From Ovis canadensis (lineage: Eukaryota; Chordata; Mammalia; Artiodactyla; Bovidae): 64,000 bases of DNA. The stretch is from positions 51,444,001 through 51,508,000 of the forward strand of contig NC_091249.1 of assembly GCF_042477335.2 (NCBI RefSeq), written 5' to 3'. This document shows positions 1 through 13,300 of the stretch, in pieces. The stretch's first letter is position 1. Each line of letters begins with the position of its first letter. The notes below the pieces were generated by a model. The model had not been told where the DNA came from. It did no database searches and was given only the letters and a program-made list of their open reading frames with translations. The translations under genes were made by a program, and so were the position numbers.

Positions 1-19
1 TGCTGGATGTCTTACATTT

Positions 20-135
20 TTTGACTGCACCATGCAGCTTGTGGGATCTTAGTTTCCCAACCAGGGATTGAACTTGTGCCCTGGGGAGTGAACGTGCAGT
101 GTCCTAACCACTGGACTGGTAGGGAATTCCCTCTG
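20..135 (-). repeat. CHR-2-type tRNA-derived SINE
   Basis: The plus strand reads the reverse complement of a cetartiodactyl CHR-type SINE: it runs from the CATGCAGCTTGTGGGATCTTA part, through CAGGGATTGAAC (the B-box side), to a CACTGGACTGGTAGGGAA end. It lies in the NSD1 intron upstream of the first exon seen. The rest of the stretch to 1,144 has no repeat or exon I can recognise. Confidence 0.75.
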
Positions 136-1144
136 GTGGGTATCCTCCTCCATCAGAACAAAATGTATTCTTCTCCTGTGGGCCATGTATCTGTGGCTAC
201 CAGATGTGATATCATTCGGACATGATATAGGGAAGAATTTGTTTTGTGCTGATTGGTTTAATTTTTGAAAATGGAAATTCCTATCCTGAAAATTTTTTCG
301 TCTGTCATAGTTAGGCTGAGAGCTGAGCTTTCCAAACTGTATGTGGGCACAGGTAAACTCAAGTTTCTAGATTCTTTCTGCTTAGTAATAGTGGGTCTCT
401 TACTGATTTCACTGAAAGTCAAATACAGTGTCTCTACTATTAAATCCTTATTTGGCCAAAGAGCCTCCCTTCTCCCTATGGGGATTGAGCAGGAAACGTG
501 CAGCAGTGTTGGCTATTCTTTTAAGCAGAGTGGCAGTACCTTCTGTAAGATGATTAACATGATTTCCTGGCCCTGTAGATACGGTAATGTTCTTGACCAA
601 AATTGCAATTTAACCATCAGCTACTTTGCCCTTTTCAGTTGCTATTGCAGATTGCATTCAGGTGGCCTGGTAATGGTTTTTAGTTGGTAAAGTATGTTAG
701 AAGATATATCTCAAGTGGGTTTGAGGTAGAGAGGTTCATTCATCTAAAATAATCACAGAGTAAAAGTCAACGCAAGCAGCCATTAATGTTTCTACCATCT
801 GGTCTTTTAGTCTGACCGTATACACACATACCACCACCGTTTAGTCTGCAGCTGATTCCAGTTTCCGAAGAGTCAGGACAGTGGTTTGAGTAGAGCTTAT
901 CCTTGCTGAGGCAGGCTTGCTTACTGTTGTGGTGTCTTTGACTCCTCAAGGCTGTTTATTGTATGGTTTCCATCTCAGCTTTTTCATAGAGAATTGGGTA
1001 TTTAAGATCTCTTGACCTAGTAGTGCTTCCATTTATTTATGTCATTTTCCCAGTGCTAGCAAATAGACTTGAATAACATTGCTTTTATACTTAATCTCTT
1101 TCTCTTTTGTCTCTCCCTGGTTTTTTGGCTTCTTGTATTTTTAG

Positions 1145-1324
1145 GTCGACTGATGCGCTGTGTCCGCTGCCCAGTGGCATACCATGCCAATGACTTTTGC
1201 CTGGCTGCTGGGTCAAAGATCCTTGCATCCAATAGCATCATCTGCCCTAATCACTTTACCCCGAGGCGTGGCTGCCGAAATCATGAGCATGTTAATGTTA
1301 GTTGGTGTTTTGTGTGCTCTGAAG
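1145..1324 (+). CDS. NSD1: NSD1 exon: PHD finger part
   Basis: This exon begins in phase 1 after TTTTTAG (the first base of the Gly codon is in the previous exon) and ends at GAAG|GTAAGA. It encodes [19 protein letters not shown] onwards to CWFVC-type zinc ligands near the end (SWCFVCSEG). The Cys/His spacing is that of the NSD-family PHD fingers that precede the second PWWP domain. Confidence 0.95.
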
Positions 1325-4300
1325 GTAAGACCTAACTTGTTGATGTATGGATGGTGTAAAGAGAGATTTATTTAGCAGTGTTAAATAGCAACAAATATAT
1401 AGTTTTCTTCACATTGCCACTAGAAACTGTATTGGGAAGTGATGTCCTGAATTACTGGTAACAGTACAGTGGTTTTGTTCCCTAATAGGGAGAGGTTTTA
1501 TTTTTGTTATTTTGAATAATGATTTAGTTTTAACAAAATGATAAACAGTTGAAACAAAAAGATTAAGAGAAAAGGAACAAAGTCATTCTTGGAAAATTTG
1601 AGATATGGTCAAATGAAGAAATTTAGGGGATATAACGTACAATATGGTGACTGTAGTTAATGATACTATATTTTTGAAAGTTGCTGGGAAATCAGATCTT
1701 AAATTCACACACATTGCTTAAAATGGTAACTATTTGAAGTGTTTTTAATTTTTGGCTGTGCTGGGTCTTTGTTGCTGCATGCTGCGCTCTCCTGTGGTGC
1801 ATGGGCTTCTCATTACAGTGGCTTCTCTTGTTGTGGAGCACAGGTTTAGTAGTTGCAGCGTGCAGACTCTAGAGCACACAGGTTTCAATAGTTGCGGCAC
1901 ATGGGGCTTAGTTGGCCCGCAACATGTGGAATCTTCCTGAACCAGGGATCAAGCCCGTGTCCCTGGTGCTGGCAAGTGGATTCTTAACCCCACACCACCA
2001 AGGAAGTCCGTGAGGTATTGAATGTGTTACCTAGTATTATTGTGGTAATCTTTTCACAGTATATATACATATCAAGTACATTTATGTTGTTCACTTTAAA
2101 TGTACACAATATTATATGTTAATTGTATCTCAGTAAAGTTGGAGGCGAGTAAAAAATAAATTGGAAGTAAAAAAATAAAATAAGAAATTTTAAAAACCCT
2201 AAATAGCCCCAAGCCCTATATCAGAAAAAAAACATTGCTTAATATTAAGTCATAATATTCCAGACAGAGGTGCATATAAGTAGGTAGAAAGGGGCAGATG
2301 TTTGTTTAGAAATAGCTCTAGAAGATGGTGTTATGTAATTGTGTGTGGTTTTTTAAAAATTAATTTTATATTTAAAAGGGAATAAATAAGGGGTCGCACA
2401 GAGTCGGACACTACTGAAGCAACTTAGCAGCAGCAAATAAGGGGAAAGTAAAAGATTTTATGAACTTCTGTTAAATATTTCTTCACTATAACATACATTG
2501 CTACTGCTAACTGCTAAGTCGCTTCAGTTGTGTCCAACTCTGCTCGACCCCATAGACGGCAGCCCACCAGGCTCCCCCGTCCCTGGGATTTTCCAGGCAA
2601 GAACATTGGAGTGGGTTGCCATTTCCTTCTCCAGTGCATGAAAGTGAAAAGTGAAAGTGAAGTCGCACAGTTCATGCCTGACCCTCAGCGACCCCATGGA
2701 CTGCAGCCTACCAGGCTCCTCCGTCCATGGGATTTTCCAGGCAAGAGTACTGGAATGGGGTGCCATTGCCTTCTCCGATAACATATATTAGTTTCTATAA
2801 AGTTTTCTATGAAGGAAAAATAAGTTTTCTGTCTTTATCTGTATCTCCCCTACATCCTCTACTTAAAACATACTTTCCCAATTTTCAGCAGAATCAATGT
2901 TATCCTTCTTAAACACAGCCTGATTTTTGCTAGTTATGTTAAGTGGAATATTTAGTACTCCACCAGTCTGTTTACTGTGGTGCTTATAGTTCTGAATTCC
3001 TTATTTCAATTTTTCTCTTAGTTGGCCAGACTTCTGAGAAGCACCCAGGAGGCCTTCATTTCTCTGCTTGAGACTGTTCAACTTTTATCTCTGTTCTAGA
3101 AGCACACATTGGGTTACTATAAGATTGTTGGCCGCTTGTTCTTTTTCTAAAACTTTTATGGATGTTACTCTACTATCTTTTAGTGTTGAGGGTGGTACCG
3201 ATATCCTTTTATCTAGTTTTTTTATTTCCTTCTCAAACTGACTAAAATTTGTTGGTTAGTAAAAGCATCTGCCTGCAATGTGGGAGACCTGGGTTCAATC
3301 CCTGGGTCAGGAAGATCCCCTGGAGGAGGAAATGGCAACCCACTCCAGTATTCCTGCCTGGAGAATCCCATGGACAGAGGAGCCTGGTGGGCTACAGTCC
3401 ATGGGGTCGCAAAGAGTCGGACATGACTGAGCAACTTCACTCATTCACTCAATTTGAGGGAAACAATTTTCTTGACTTTTGTATTTTTTAAGATCTACTT
3501 TCTGGTGATACAATTGCATGAAAATTTGACTGGTTGCCAATATTCTGAGGGACTAATTTTTAAGAGTCAGCATTTGTATTTGAATTAGCATCCCTTTTGA
3601 AAAGTTTGGATATACTAAAGAGTGCTAAAGACAAAAAAGGTTTTATGACTGCTTTATGTGATTGAAAATGGTCAATCAGGACTTTGTTGTTGTTGCTCTT
3701 AAGATTTATGTAACATGACTAGGGTTTGCATCAGAACATCCTTAAACTATGGTACTAATATAGAATAAATAAAACAATGTTAAATGCCATCATTTGGGTA
3801 GAAATGGAATTTTTATGTAGTTATGGATATTTTACTGCACAAAGGATTGTGCTGGATTTGGTTTTAGACATGTTAGCTTTTTGATTGTCTTACATAAAAT
3901 TTCATGGTATCATACTTTATTTTTGGCTTTTTAATATCTATTCCTTATAAAATGGTGAACACTACTGCCTGTTTATCACTTATCTTTTTGCTTAGAAGAA
4001 AATAAAAGATAATTTTGGTATGTAATAGCATTTAAATACAACACTGTAGCATCCTGCTCTTGCATGAAAATAGACATCTGTCTGAGAGGCTGAAATGCAG
4101 GCTCCAAAAGTTTTCCATGTTTCATGAAAATGGGGAGATAAAACAGCTTTAGCATTAGACTGTTTTTAATTACATAAGTAGTATGAGATGGTTTCAAAAG
4201 TAATGTGGTTTCTGTGTGATGGCAGTCTTAAGTTGTGGCATAGTAATGAGTACCCAAGAAAACTTAGTAGCTATAGCAATGGCTCTGAAAATGTGAGCCA

Positions 4301-7300
4301 TGAATCCTTGGGAAGTGGAGAGGACCCAGAGACACATTCAGAAGCCTTCATGACATCATAGCTCTTTTCATAATAATTCCTAGATGTTACTTGCCTTTTT
4401 TACTTTGTTGACATTTGCACTGGTGGTATATAGTAGTGAGTAAAACTACCAGCACCTTAGCACAAATCAAGGTGGTGGTGCTAAACTATACAAGTAAAAG
4501 CAGTAACTGTTCTGTGTCATTTACCCACTTGCAGTAAAAACATAGAAATTTCATGTAACAGTATCCTTGATTTTATTTATTTAGTTTTTTAAAATATTTA
4601 TTTATTTGGCTGTGCTGGGTCTTAGTTGCAGCATGTGAGCTCTTTAGTTGCTGCATGCAGGATCTAGTTCACTGAACAGGGATCGAACCCAGGCCTCTTG
4701 CATTGGGACACAGAGGTTTAACCATTGGACCACCAGGGAAGTCCCACAATATCTTTGATTTTAAAAAGTAAGTAAAAATTATTAAATCTCAACTCAAACG
4801 TAGATGTGGTTTTAGGTATACATAAAGCAGTTCTGTTGCATACTGATCATGATCTAAAGTTAAGCATTCATGTAATAAGTTGCAATCTGAACTAGCTGCC
4901 TTGTTTGTGGAACACCATTTTTAGTCTTAAAAATTACCGAAAAACTGTGGCTCTTCATTCTTGGATATTTGTCAGATATTTTCTTGGAATGGATAAAAAT
5001 GAGCATGTCAATTCAAGGGAAAACAACTGACGAAGTGTTGCCAGTGATAAAATTTGAGTTCTTTAGTGGAAATTAGAACTTTGGAAAACCTATACCTACT
5101 GACTCTGAGCTTAATGACTTCCTAGTATTTACCGATGAGATCATGGTGGCACTAATAAATGTGACATTTTAGTAGTATGTAATGAAACAGGTCAGTATAT
5201 GGAAGGTCTGGGACTTCCCTGGTGGTCTGTTGGCCCCATGCTCTCAGTGCAGGGGCCCCAAATTCAATCCCTGTTGAGAGAACGAGGTCCCACGTGCCAT
5301 AATTGAGAGTTTACATGCCACGGTGAAGATTGACGATCCAGTGTGCCACAACTAAGACTGTGTGCCAAAAAAAAAAAAAAGACTGTGTGCTGCCAATAAA
5401 TAAATAGAAATAAGTACTAAAAATATTTGGAAGATCTACCAGACTCAGCAAACTAATATTTTCCATAGGACCAATGCATGATGTTAAAAACCAGTCATAT
5501 GTAAAGGATCCATTCAAAGTGCAAGACAGATCAATGAATTTTAATGTAATAGTACTGAAAGTTTATTAATATAGTTTCACAGTTGACACTGACTGAGGTT
5601 TACCCTGTGAGGTTTTAGTGTATAGTATTAAAGAAGGAGAATTACAGTACTCCTTTTTCCAACTGTTCATCTGTGAGAGACCAGATTTTCTTCACCAGAC
5701 CACATTTTGCAACAAATTCAAGTAAAAAAATATTTGCAAAAGTATGATGACCATTGACCAAAATCATCAAAAGGTCTGCAGATAATAAATGCTGAAGAGA
5801 ATGTAGAGAAAAGGGAACTCTTCTACGCTGTTGGTGGAAATGTAAATTGGTGTACGGAGAACAGTATAGAATGTTTACTCAGTTGTGTCCGACTCTTTCT
5901 TACCCCATGGACTGTAACCCACCAGGCTCCTCTGTCCATGGACTTTTGCAGGCAAGAATACTGGAATGGGTTGCCATTTCTTTTTCCAGGGGATATTCCT
6001 GACCCAGTGATCAAACCTGGGTCTCCTAGCATTGCAGGCAGAGTCTTTACCTTCTGAGGCACGTTCCTTATGAAACGAAAAATAGAGTTAATCATATGAT
6101 CCAGCAGTGCCACTCCTGGGCATATGTCCAAAAAAAGATGAAAACTCTAATTTGAAAAGATACATGCACCCCAGTATTCATAGCAGCACTATTCACAATC
6201 ACCAAGTTATCCATAAAAGTGTTACTTAATGTTAACATAATAGGTTCATTGTTTCTTTTTAATGAATACTATTTTTAGCCCATATCAACAGAAGTTCACT
6301 GGGAATCTCCTTATTTTTCAAGATTATAACATGTTCCTGGAAGATTTTTCTACCAAGGCCATGTAATTGGCAAACTGTTTTGTTAAAAGGCCTGAGAACT
6401 TTTGATCCCATTATCTAAGATTATCCTGCTGTTACGAGACAAGGAAAGTGTAGTCTTAAGTCATTTTTTTTGTCCATGTATAGGAGAAAACTGAAGGTGG
6501 TTATCAGTGTTAGGGTAATAATATGGTAAATCATAAATTAGAAAGTAATCTATTACTAGAATTCAAGAAGTTATTTACACTTTATTTTCTTTTACCTTCA
6601 TCCACCAAATATCACCTTTTCATCTTTTGGTTTCTTAAGATGGCTTATGTGATTTTCTTTCTTTTCTTCCTCTCTTTCTCCTATGTGTTTCCTTTACTCC
6701 CACCAGACAGACCCTCCTGCTTGTCTCCCATTCAGCACCCAGAGTAATCCTGTTAGTTGCTTTTCATATCCTCCCTTTGCTCATCCCATTATGTCCTTCA
6801 AAACTGTTGTGCTTGCCACCCTTGGCCTTTCTTCACTGGTTATTCTTCAATCCAGATTTTTTTCCGATGCCTTCTTTGAAGCCCTAACTCAAATGCCTTA
6901 TCGCATATATTTTCTAGTTGTCATGAGTGTCAGGTGAACAAAAGGATTTTTTTTTTTTTGCTATCTTTTTTACAAAGGCCATTAATTGGCACATTGTTAT
7001 TAAATTTTGACTCAGCAGATAAGTAAACAGAGAGAGGAATGTTACAGAGGGTATTCCATTATTGGGGTGGTTAAACTCATGTGACTCTGTGTCCTGTGCT
7101 GACTGTTTATCCCATCTACAAAATGTACAAGGATAGCCAAATATGACATTTGAGAGCATAGAGTACAGGCTTTATGTGTTAAACAAGTTCTGGAAACTTG
7201 TTTTGTAGCAACAGAACCTCTTATGAAATGAAGGCTTATTCTGAATCTGAACTCCAGTGTATAAAACAGGAGATTTTCTCTAGTCGAAGCCAGAGTTGGG

Positions 7301-10300
7301 TCTTAAGAGCACATTTCTGGCCACAACAAAACGAATGCCCCAAAACTTGTTTTATTGAGAAAAGGAAAGGCACAGTAGAAATCATTTGAGGATGGTGTCA
7401 CAAAATTAAGTTTTTAATAGATTTTTATGTGGGAAAAGAAGCACAGTTAAATCAGGAAGATGCACATATATACCTTGCTTATGGCTTTCTCCTTCGTTAT
7501 CTCTTCAGGATGAAACTTGGAATTACATGATTGAGTCTAGCGTGTTGGAACATGCTAGTTTCTGGCATGAGATAAATAAGGCATTTATTATATTGCTCAT
7601 ACGTGAAACCTCTTTACCTGAAATTCTTTATTATCTGTAACCATGATGTTTCAGATTCAGATATGTAAACTGAGTCACTTTGAGTAAAAATCTTTAAAGA
7701 AGTGAAAATTCATTCTCGTTGCAATGTATATAATTAATCTGGTATCTGGAAACTTAGCAGGAAAGGGGAGATATTATGTCTAACTGAATTTCAGACAAAA
7801 AATCATAGTAGTGCCTGTGATTTCTGTCACCAGTGAAAATCAGATATTATTATAGATATCTTCAAACCTTGTGCCCAGTCATTACTACTGCTAGATTTTA
7901 TTTGTGTGTTACAGAGGACTGTATATAATTCTAATGTCTTGTTCTAACATTCTGATCATTTTATTCTATGTTCTTTTATTAATTTTATGCATTTATAAAG
8001 TTTATTCTGCAAAGGGCCCTTAAGGTGTGAGAGAACCCAACAAAAAATGATTAAAAAGTAACTTAAAGAAAGAGAAAGAACTGACCTTATAGAGACTACT
8101 AATGTACCAGACACTGTGAGGCAATTTATTTTCTTATTCAGTTCTCAGATAGAAATGATTATTTAGTGTTCATTGCAGAAAATACCTTACCATTGAAGAC
8201 GTTAAAGTTTAGCAAGGAAAGTGAATTCCCCAGACTGATATATCTTAGAGTTCAAATCTGACATCACTTAAAGCTTGTGCTCTTTATACTCTGGTCATTG
8301 TGTATCATTAATATTTATTTATAATGTGTTGTCTTTTAATGAAGAGGAAGCAGTTGGGGAGGGGCAGGTTGTATACATACATGACTTTTAGGGATTTACT
8401 TCTGCCCTCATTGCCCTAACCTAATTTTGCCAGTAAGATCTCATGATTTGCTGTGACTCTTACCAGATCCCCAGGGGTATGGTTCAAGTACATTGGAGAG
8501 GGAATACTCTTATATAAAAGTCTTTGTAAATAACTAATTAAATTACTAAGCCCTTGGCTGCAAGATAATTGGTTAGGAACCGAGCAAAACCTATTTCAAC
8601 TGGGCCCTGGTATGCAGCCTTGTTATTCTGAGTGCCAGATTTTTTGATTCCCGCAGGAGGCAGCCTTCTGTGTTGTGATTCTTGCCCTGCTGCTTTTCAT
8701 CGTGAATGCCTGAACATTGATATCCCTGAAGGAAACTGGTATTGCAATGACTGTAAGGCAGGCAAAAAGCCACATTACAGAGAAATTGTCTGGGTAAAAG
8801 TTGGAAGATACAGGTGAGTAAGCGTGAAGGAGACTGACAGTTCTTTCACCAGCCTGTGTTTCTTGTGTTTAACTTTTAAAATAAATGGCCTAATTAAAGA
8901 TGGTTTACCCACTCCCCCATTAACTTTCCATCATAAAAGAAAAAACTATATACTAAACTATATATCATCTGTAGAAGCTTTATTAATGAAAACAAACCCA
9001 TAATATCACAAACAAGGAAGATGCATCGCTAACATTTTGGCATATTTACTTTCAGACACACCAATACATGCACCTTCAAAATAACTGACCTGTTGTTATT
9101 TGTACCCAGTTGTGTGTGTTGCTTTTTCTTTTTAAAAGTACTTATATTGCATATTGTTGATGTTTGGTCACTAAGTCATGTCCAGCTCTTTGTGACCCCA
9201 TGAACTGCAGTACGCCTGGCTTCCCTGTCCTTCCCTATCTCCTAGAGTTTGCTCAGACTCATGTTCATTGAGTTGGTGATGCCATCCAATCATCTCATCC
9301 TCTGTCATCCCCTTCTCCTCCTACCTTCAATCTTTCCCAGCATCATTGTCTTTTCAAGTGAATTGGCTCTTTGCATCAAGTGGCCAAAGTTTTGAAGCTT
9401 CAGTATCAGTCCTTCCAGTGAATATTCAGAGTTGATTTCCTTTAGGGTTGACTTGTTTGATCTCCTTGCAGTCCACAGGACTCTCCAGAGTCTTCTCCAG
9501 CACCACGTTTGAAAGCATCAGTTCTTCAATGCTCAGCCTTCTAATGGTTCAACTCTTTTATCTGTACATGACTACTGAAAAAAGCATAGCTTTGACTATA
9601 TGGACTTTTGCTGGCAAAGTGATGTCTCTGCTTTTTAATAGCTGTCTAGATTTGTCATAGATTTTCTTCCAAGGAACAAGTGTTCCTTAATTTTGTGGCT
9701 GCCGTCTTTTGGAGCCCAAGAAAAGAAAATTTGTCACTGTTTCCACTTTTTTGCCCTCTATTTGCCATGAAGTGATGGGACTGGATGCTATGATCTTCTT
9801 TTTTGAATGTTGAGTTTTAAGCCAGCTTTTTCAGTCTCCTCTTTCACCCACATTAAAAGGCTCTTTAGTTCCTCTTCATTTTCTGCCATTAAGGTGCTAT
9901 CATTTACATATCTGAGGTTGTTGATTTTTCTCCCAGCTATCTTGATTCCAGCTTGTGAGTCATCCAGCCCGGAATTTCACATGATGTTGAGTGCACAAAA
10001 AATATTATAACATGCATGGTTTCAAGGAAGTGCTTGTGTGTGCCTCCCATTTTAAAAAGCTTGCACCTTTGAGGTTCCCTCTCTGCCCCTATCTGAATCT
10101 TCTCTCCCCATTCCTAGAAGTAACTGCAGTACTTCATTTTGTGTTTTTTCTTTGCCTGACTGCATACATTTACCATATGTGTGTTTGATTCTATATGCTT
10201 TAGTTCTTTATATAAAGGAATTGTTGGTATATTTTCTTGCAGTATGTTTTTTTATGTGTTCTTTTGCTCCTTAGATATTATGATTAGTGCAGTGCTCCAG

Positions 10301-13300
10301 TTCATTCATATTTCACTATTCCAGAGTGTTCCTTTATGTTTACATGCAGTGTGGTATATTTATTTATTTATTTATTCTCATGTTTGAACTATGAACATTT
10401 TGTCAGTGTTTCTTGGTATATATGCACGGGAGTTTATTCACCATATTCTCACAGTAGAATAGCATTGTCTTCCTAAAGATTGTTGTTGTAATTTATATGC
10501 TTGCTTTGCCAAGCTGATGGGGGTGGGGTATTATTTTGGGTGTTCCATTTTTGTATATTTCTAGAAATTTTTCAAAGTTGCCCTCTTTAAAGGCCAATTT
10601 ATAGTTTGTTGTATAGTGTCCCACAGCTACTTCCATCATTCCCTTAATGTTGAATATTTAAATTGTTTACAGATTTTCATTCTTTCAGATTCTTTAGTGA
10701 ACACTATAGTTGTAAAGTTTTGTCCATGTCTCTAATTGCTTCCTTTTATACATTCCTTGACGTAGAACAGCAGAGTGAGGACGTATGTTTGGGTCTGTTA
10801 GCATGTGCTTGAGGGTGGCCTCTCCAGGCTTTTGGCATATACTGGGTCAGACATTTAGTAGGTTAGGGAGACATTGCTATTCTTTATTCCTCTCTCCAAA
10901 GTAGGATTCTTTTTAGTGCCTTGCAGCCTTCTAGAGGTTTTCTTCCTTGTTTTCACATTTCCCAGGTGGTGGCCAGCTGAGATCTGCCATCCTCGAGCTG
11001 TACCTTCCAATATTGACAAGATGAGACATGATGTAGGCGAGTTCCCTGTGCTCTTCTTTGGGTCTAATGACTATCTGTGGACTCACCAGGCCCGAGTCTT
11101 TCCCTACATGGAGGGGGATGTGAGCAGCAAGGATAAGATGGGCAAAGGAGTCGACGGGACATATAAAAAAGGTAACTTTATCCTTTTTGTTTCTTGGGCC
11201 AACATTAGATCTCTGTTGCCTGAGTATCTGCTCTCTGTTTGAATTAAATGTTTTAGAATTTATATACAGTCTATTAGCAGCTGTGTTCTACTCTCTGGAG
11301 CAGTATGTGGCTGCAGCTATAGAATTTGGCAGACAGGTTGACCCATGTAAATCAGTATTTTTGAAGCTAACCTTTACTCAACTAGAATTTCCTTAAGGGA
11401 TGTTTCTTATCAGTTCCGTTTTAATAGCATCCCATCAAATAAGTACTGGAGCTTTCGAACTGTTTCATAGAATAAATATTTAAATTTGCTTGCCAAGGAC
11501 CAGAAGCATCTATAGCAGAGCCACATTTGTTCCAAGGAGAGTTGTTTTTTTGTTTTTTTTGAAGTTAAGAAGAAATAAAATTCAACCAAAATTATAGAAC
11601 AATATAAGATAGTGAAAGCACATAAATGTTCTAAATCAGAGTTTTTTTCTATGCTGGCCTAGCAGTGAATGAGAAGGGGCTGTTTTGAGGCCAGGAGGGT
11701 CTGACAGCGATATCTCTCCCTATGTAATGAATTAAAGTTGCTTTGAGAATTCAGTGAGGTAATATAAAAATCAGCCTGCAATGCATATAGTTGGTTTCCC
11801 ATCAGTGATAATTAGCTTCTTCCTTTAGCTGTCCTTTGAAAAGCAATACAGATATCTCTTATTATTTGAATATGTTTGGACAGTGATGTGTAGTATTTTT
11901 TCTGCATAGTGAGGTGAAGAGATTCCAAGCAGGTAGAACTTCTTAGATGGAGAATGAAGATGATGTACATAAGGAACAAGTTTGACAGAAGTTTGTTTGC
12001 CTCATGTTATTTCAAGGGTCCTCACTTACCTGTTGGAGTGTGCTTTCTGTGCAGATATGGGCTATCAGTGCTAATACTATAGGAGTTTCAGTCTTGAGCC
12101 TTAGACTCTCAGGCGGTCAAGGACCAAGTGACCAACATCTTTGCCTGTATAGAGCTAGCCACCATCAAGGCTAGGGGTGAAGTTGGAGTGTAGGAAATAT
12201 TGCAAATCTGAGCTGGCTGAAGCTCTGTGATCTGCTCTCTATGCCTTGAACTTCGGCTGGCTGGATGACTCTGCGTTTAAGGAACACATGGTTTTTTGGG
12301 AGAACACAGTCAAATGGTTGTTCTTTGAGAGTGTTGTAGCAGCTGGTGATGGACAGAGAGGCCTGGCGTGCTGCGATTCATGGGTCGCAAAGAGTCGGAT
12401 ACGACTGAGCAACTGAACTGAACTGAATGCTGTGGGAGCCAACCAAGAGGACGCAAAACAGTGCTGAGGATGACAGTATGGAAGTCATGGATGATTCTTT
12501 CTTAAGTGATGCTTTCAAGATAATTACCATTTTTTGTTTGCCAGTCCCTGTTCAAAGTTTGATTTCCCACTTTAAATCTTTGAGGCAACCCTATAAGTTA
12601 GATGCTATTATCTTTATTTTCTAATGAGGAAACTGAGGCACATAAAAGTTAAATTGGAAAAATTCTCTGGTGATTAGGAAAACGTGTTTTCACTGCTGAG
12701 GGGCCAGATTCAGTGTCTGGTCAGGGAACTAAGATCCTACAAGCTACATGGCGTGGCCAAAAGGAAGTGTAATTTGTTGCCCAAAGTCCCTGTGCCAGTA
12801 AGTGATATGGGAAGGTTTCATACTCCAGTTGGACCCTAGAATCCGAACTCTTAACCACTACACTGACTGTGAAGAAGTTAACTTAAGATGTAACAGGAAG
12901 ACAGCGTATGTAAAAGTGCACCTTGAGACTAACATGATGAGTTAGTGATCTCTAAGTATTTGGTAGAGTTTAAGCATAGGGTTGAGTGAGTCAGAACAGA
13001 GTTTTATAAGTCTCAGTCTGAGTAGAATTTCAGGAACATGGAAAGTGAGAGGCTATATGGCCAGAAATGTCAATGAGATGGCTGTTTTAGTAGTTTGAAG
13101 CAGAGATGACATGACTGTCACAGGGACTAGTCTGTGGGGTGGAGAGGATGATGGGTATTTAGCTTTTTCAGATTATTTAGACAGTAAGTAGATCAGCTGG
13201 ATGGTAATGAGGAAATGGAGAAAGAAGGGGTGAATCAGAGGGAAGATATTCTTTTATTGTTTTGAGAGATCATGGGGAGAGCGACAGAGAGGAAACTGGG

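Larger units (their letters stand above)
1325..8656 (+). other. NSD1: NSD1 intron, repeat-rich
   Basis: A 7.3 kb intron. It holds CHR-type SINEs (1,752-2,010; 4,597-4,746; 5,211-5,410), BOV-A2 (2,391-2,437 fragment; 2,500-2,779), Bov-tA (3,250-3,441) and an L1 piece split by Bov-tA (5,745-6,240). A faint MIR-like stretch lies near 8,100-8,300. The remainder is AT-rich sequence with no supported exon. Confidence 0.8.
8814..10965 (+). other. NSD1: NSD1 intron
   Basis: It contains a BovB fragment (9,160-10,000) and then AT-rich sequence to about 10,790 that resembles a decayed L1 3' region in antisense. I could not place that part firmly. No other exon is supported. Confidence 0.75.

Noticed and set aside
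265-690. 141-codon open frame in the NSD1 intron
   Set aside because: No recognisable domain and no neighbouring splice logic; chance ORF in intronic sequence.
2524-2784. Many 60-110 codon frames inside Bov-tA and BOV-A2 copies (also at 3,249, 5,823, 23,746, 49,626, 50,301, 51,806)
   Set aside because: The same peptide wording ([28 protein letters not shown] types) recurs in every SINE copy; SINEs do not encode protein.
3250-3320. tRNA-like heads of Bov-tA and CHR SINEs as tRNA genes
   Set aside because: Cloverleaf pairing is degraded, they are fused to SINE bodies and repeated many times; none is a separate tRNA gene.
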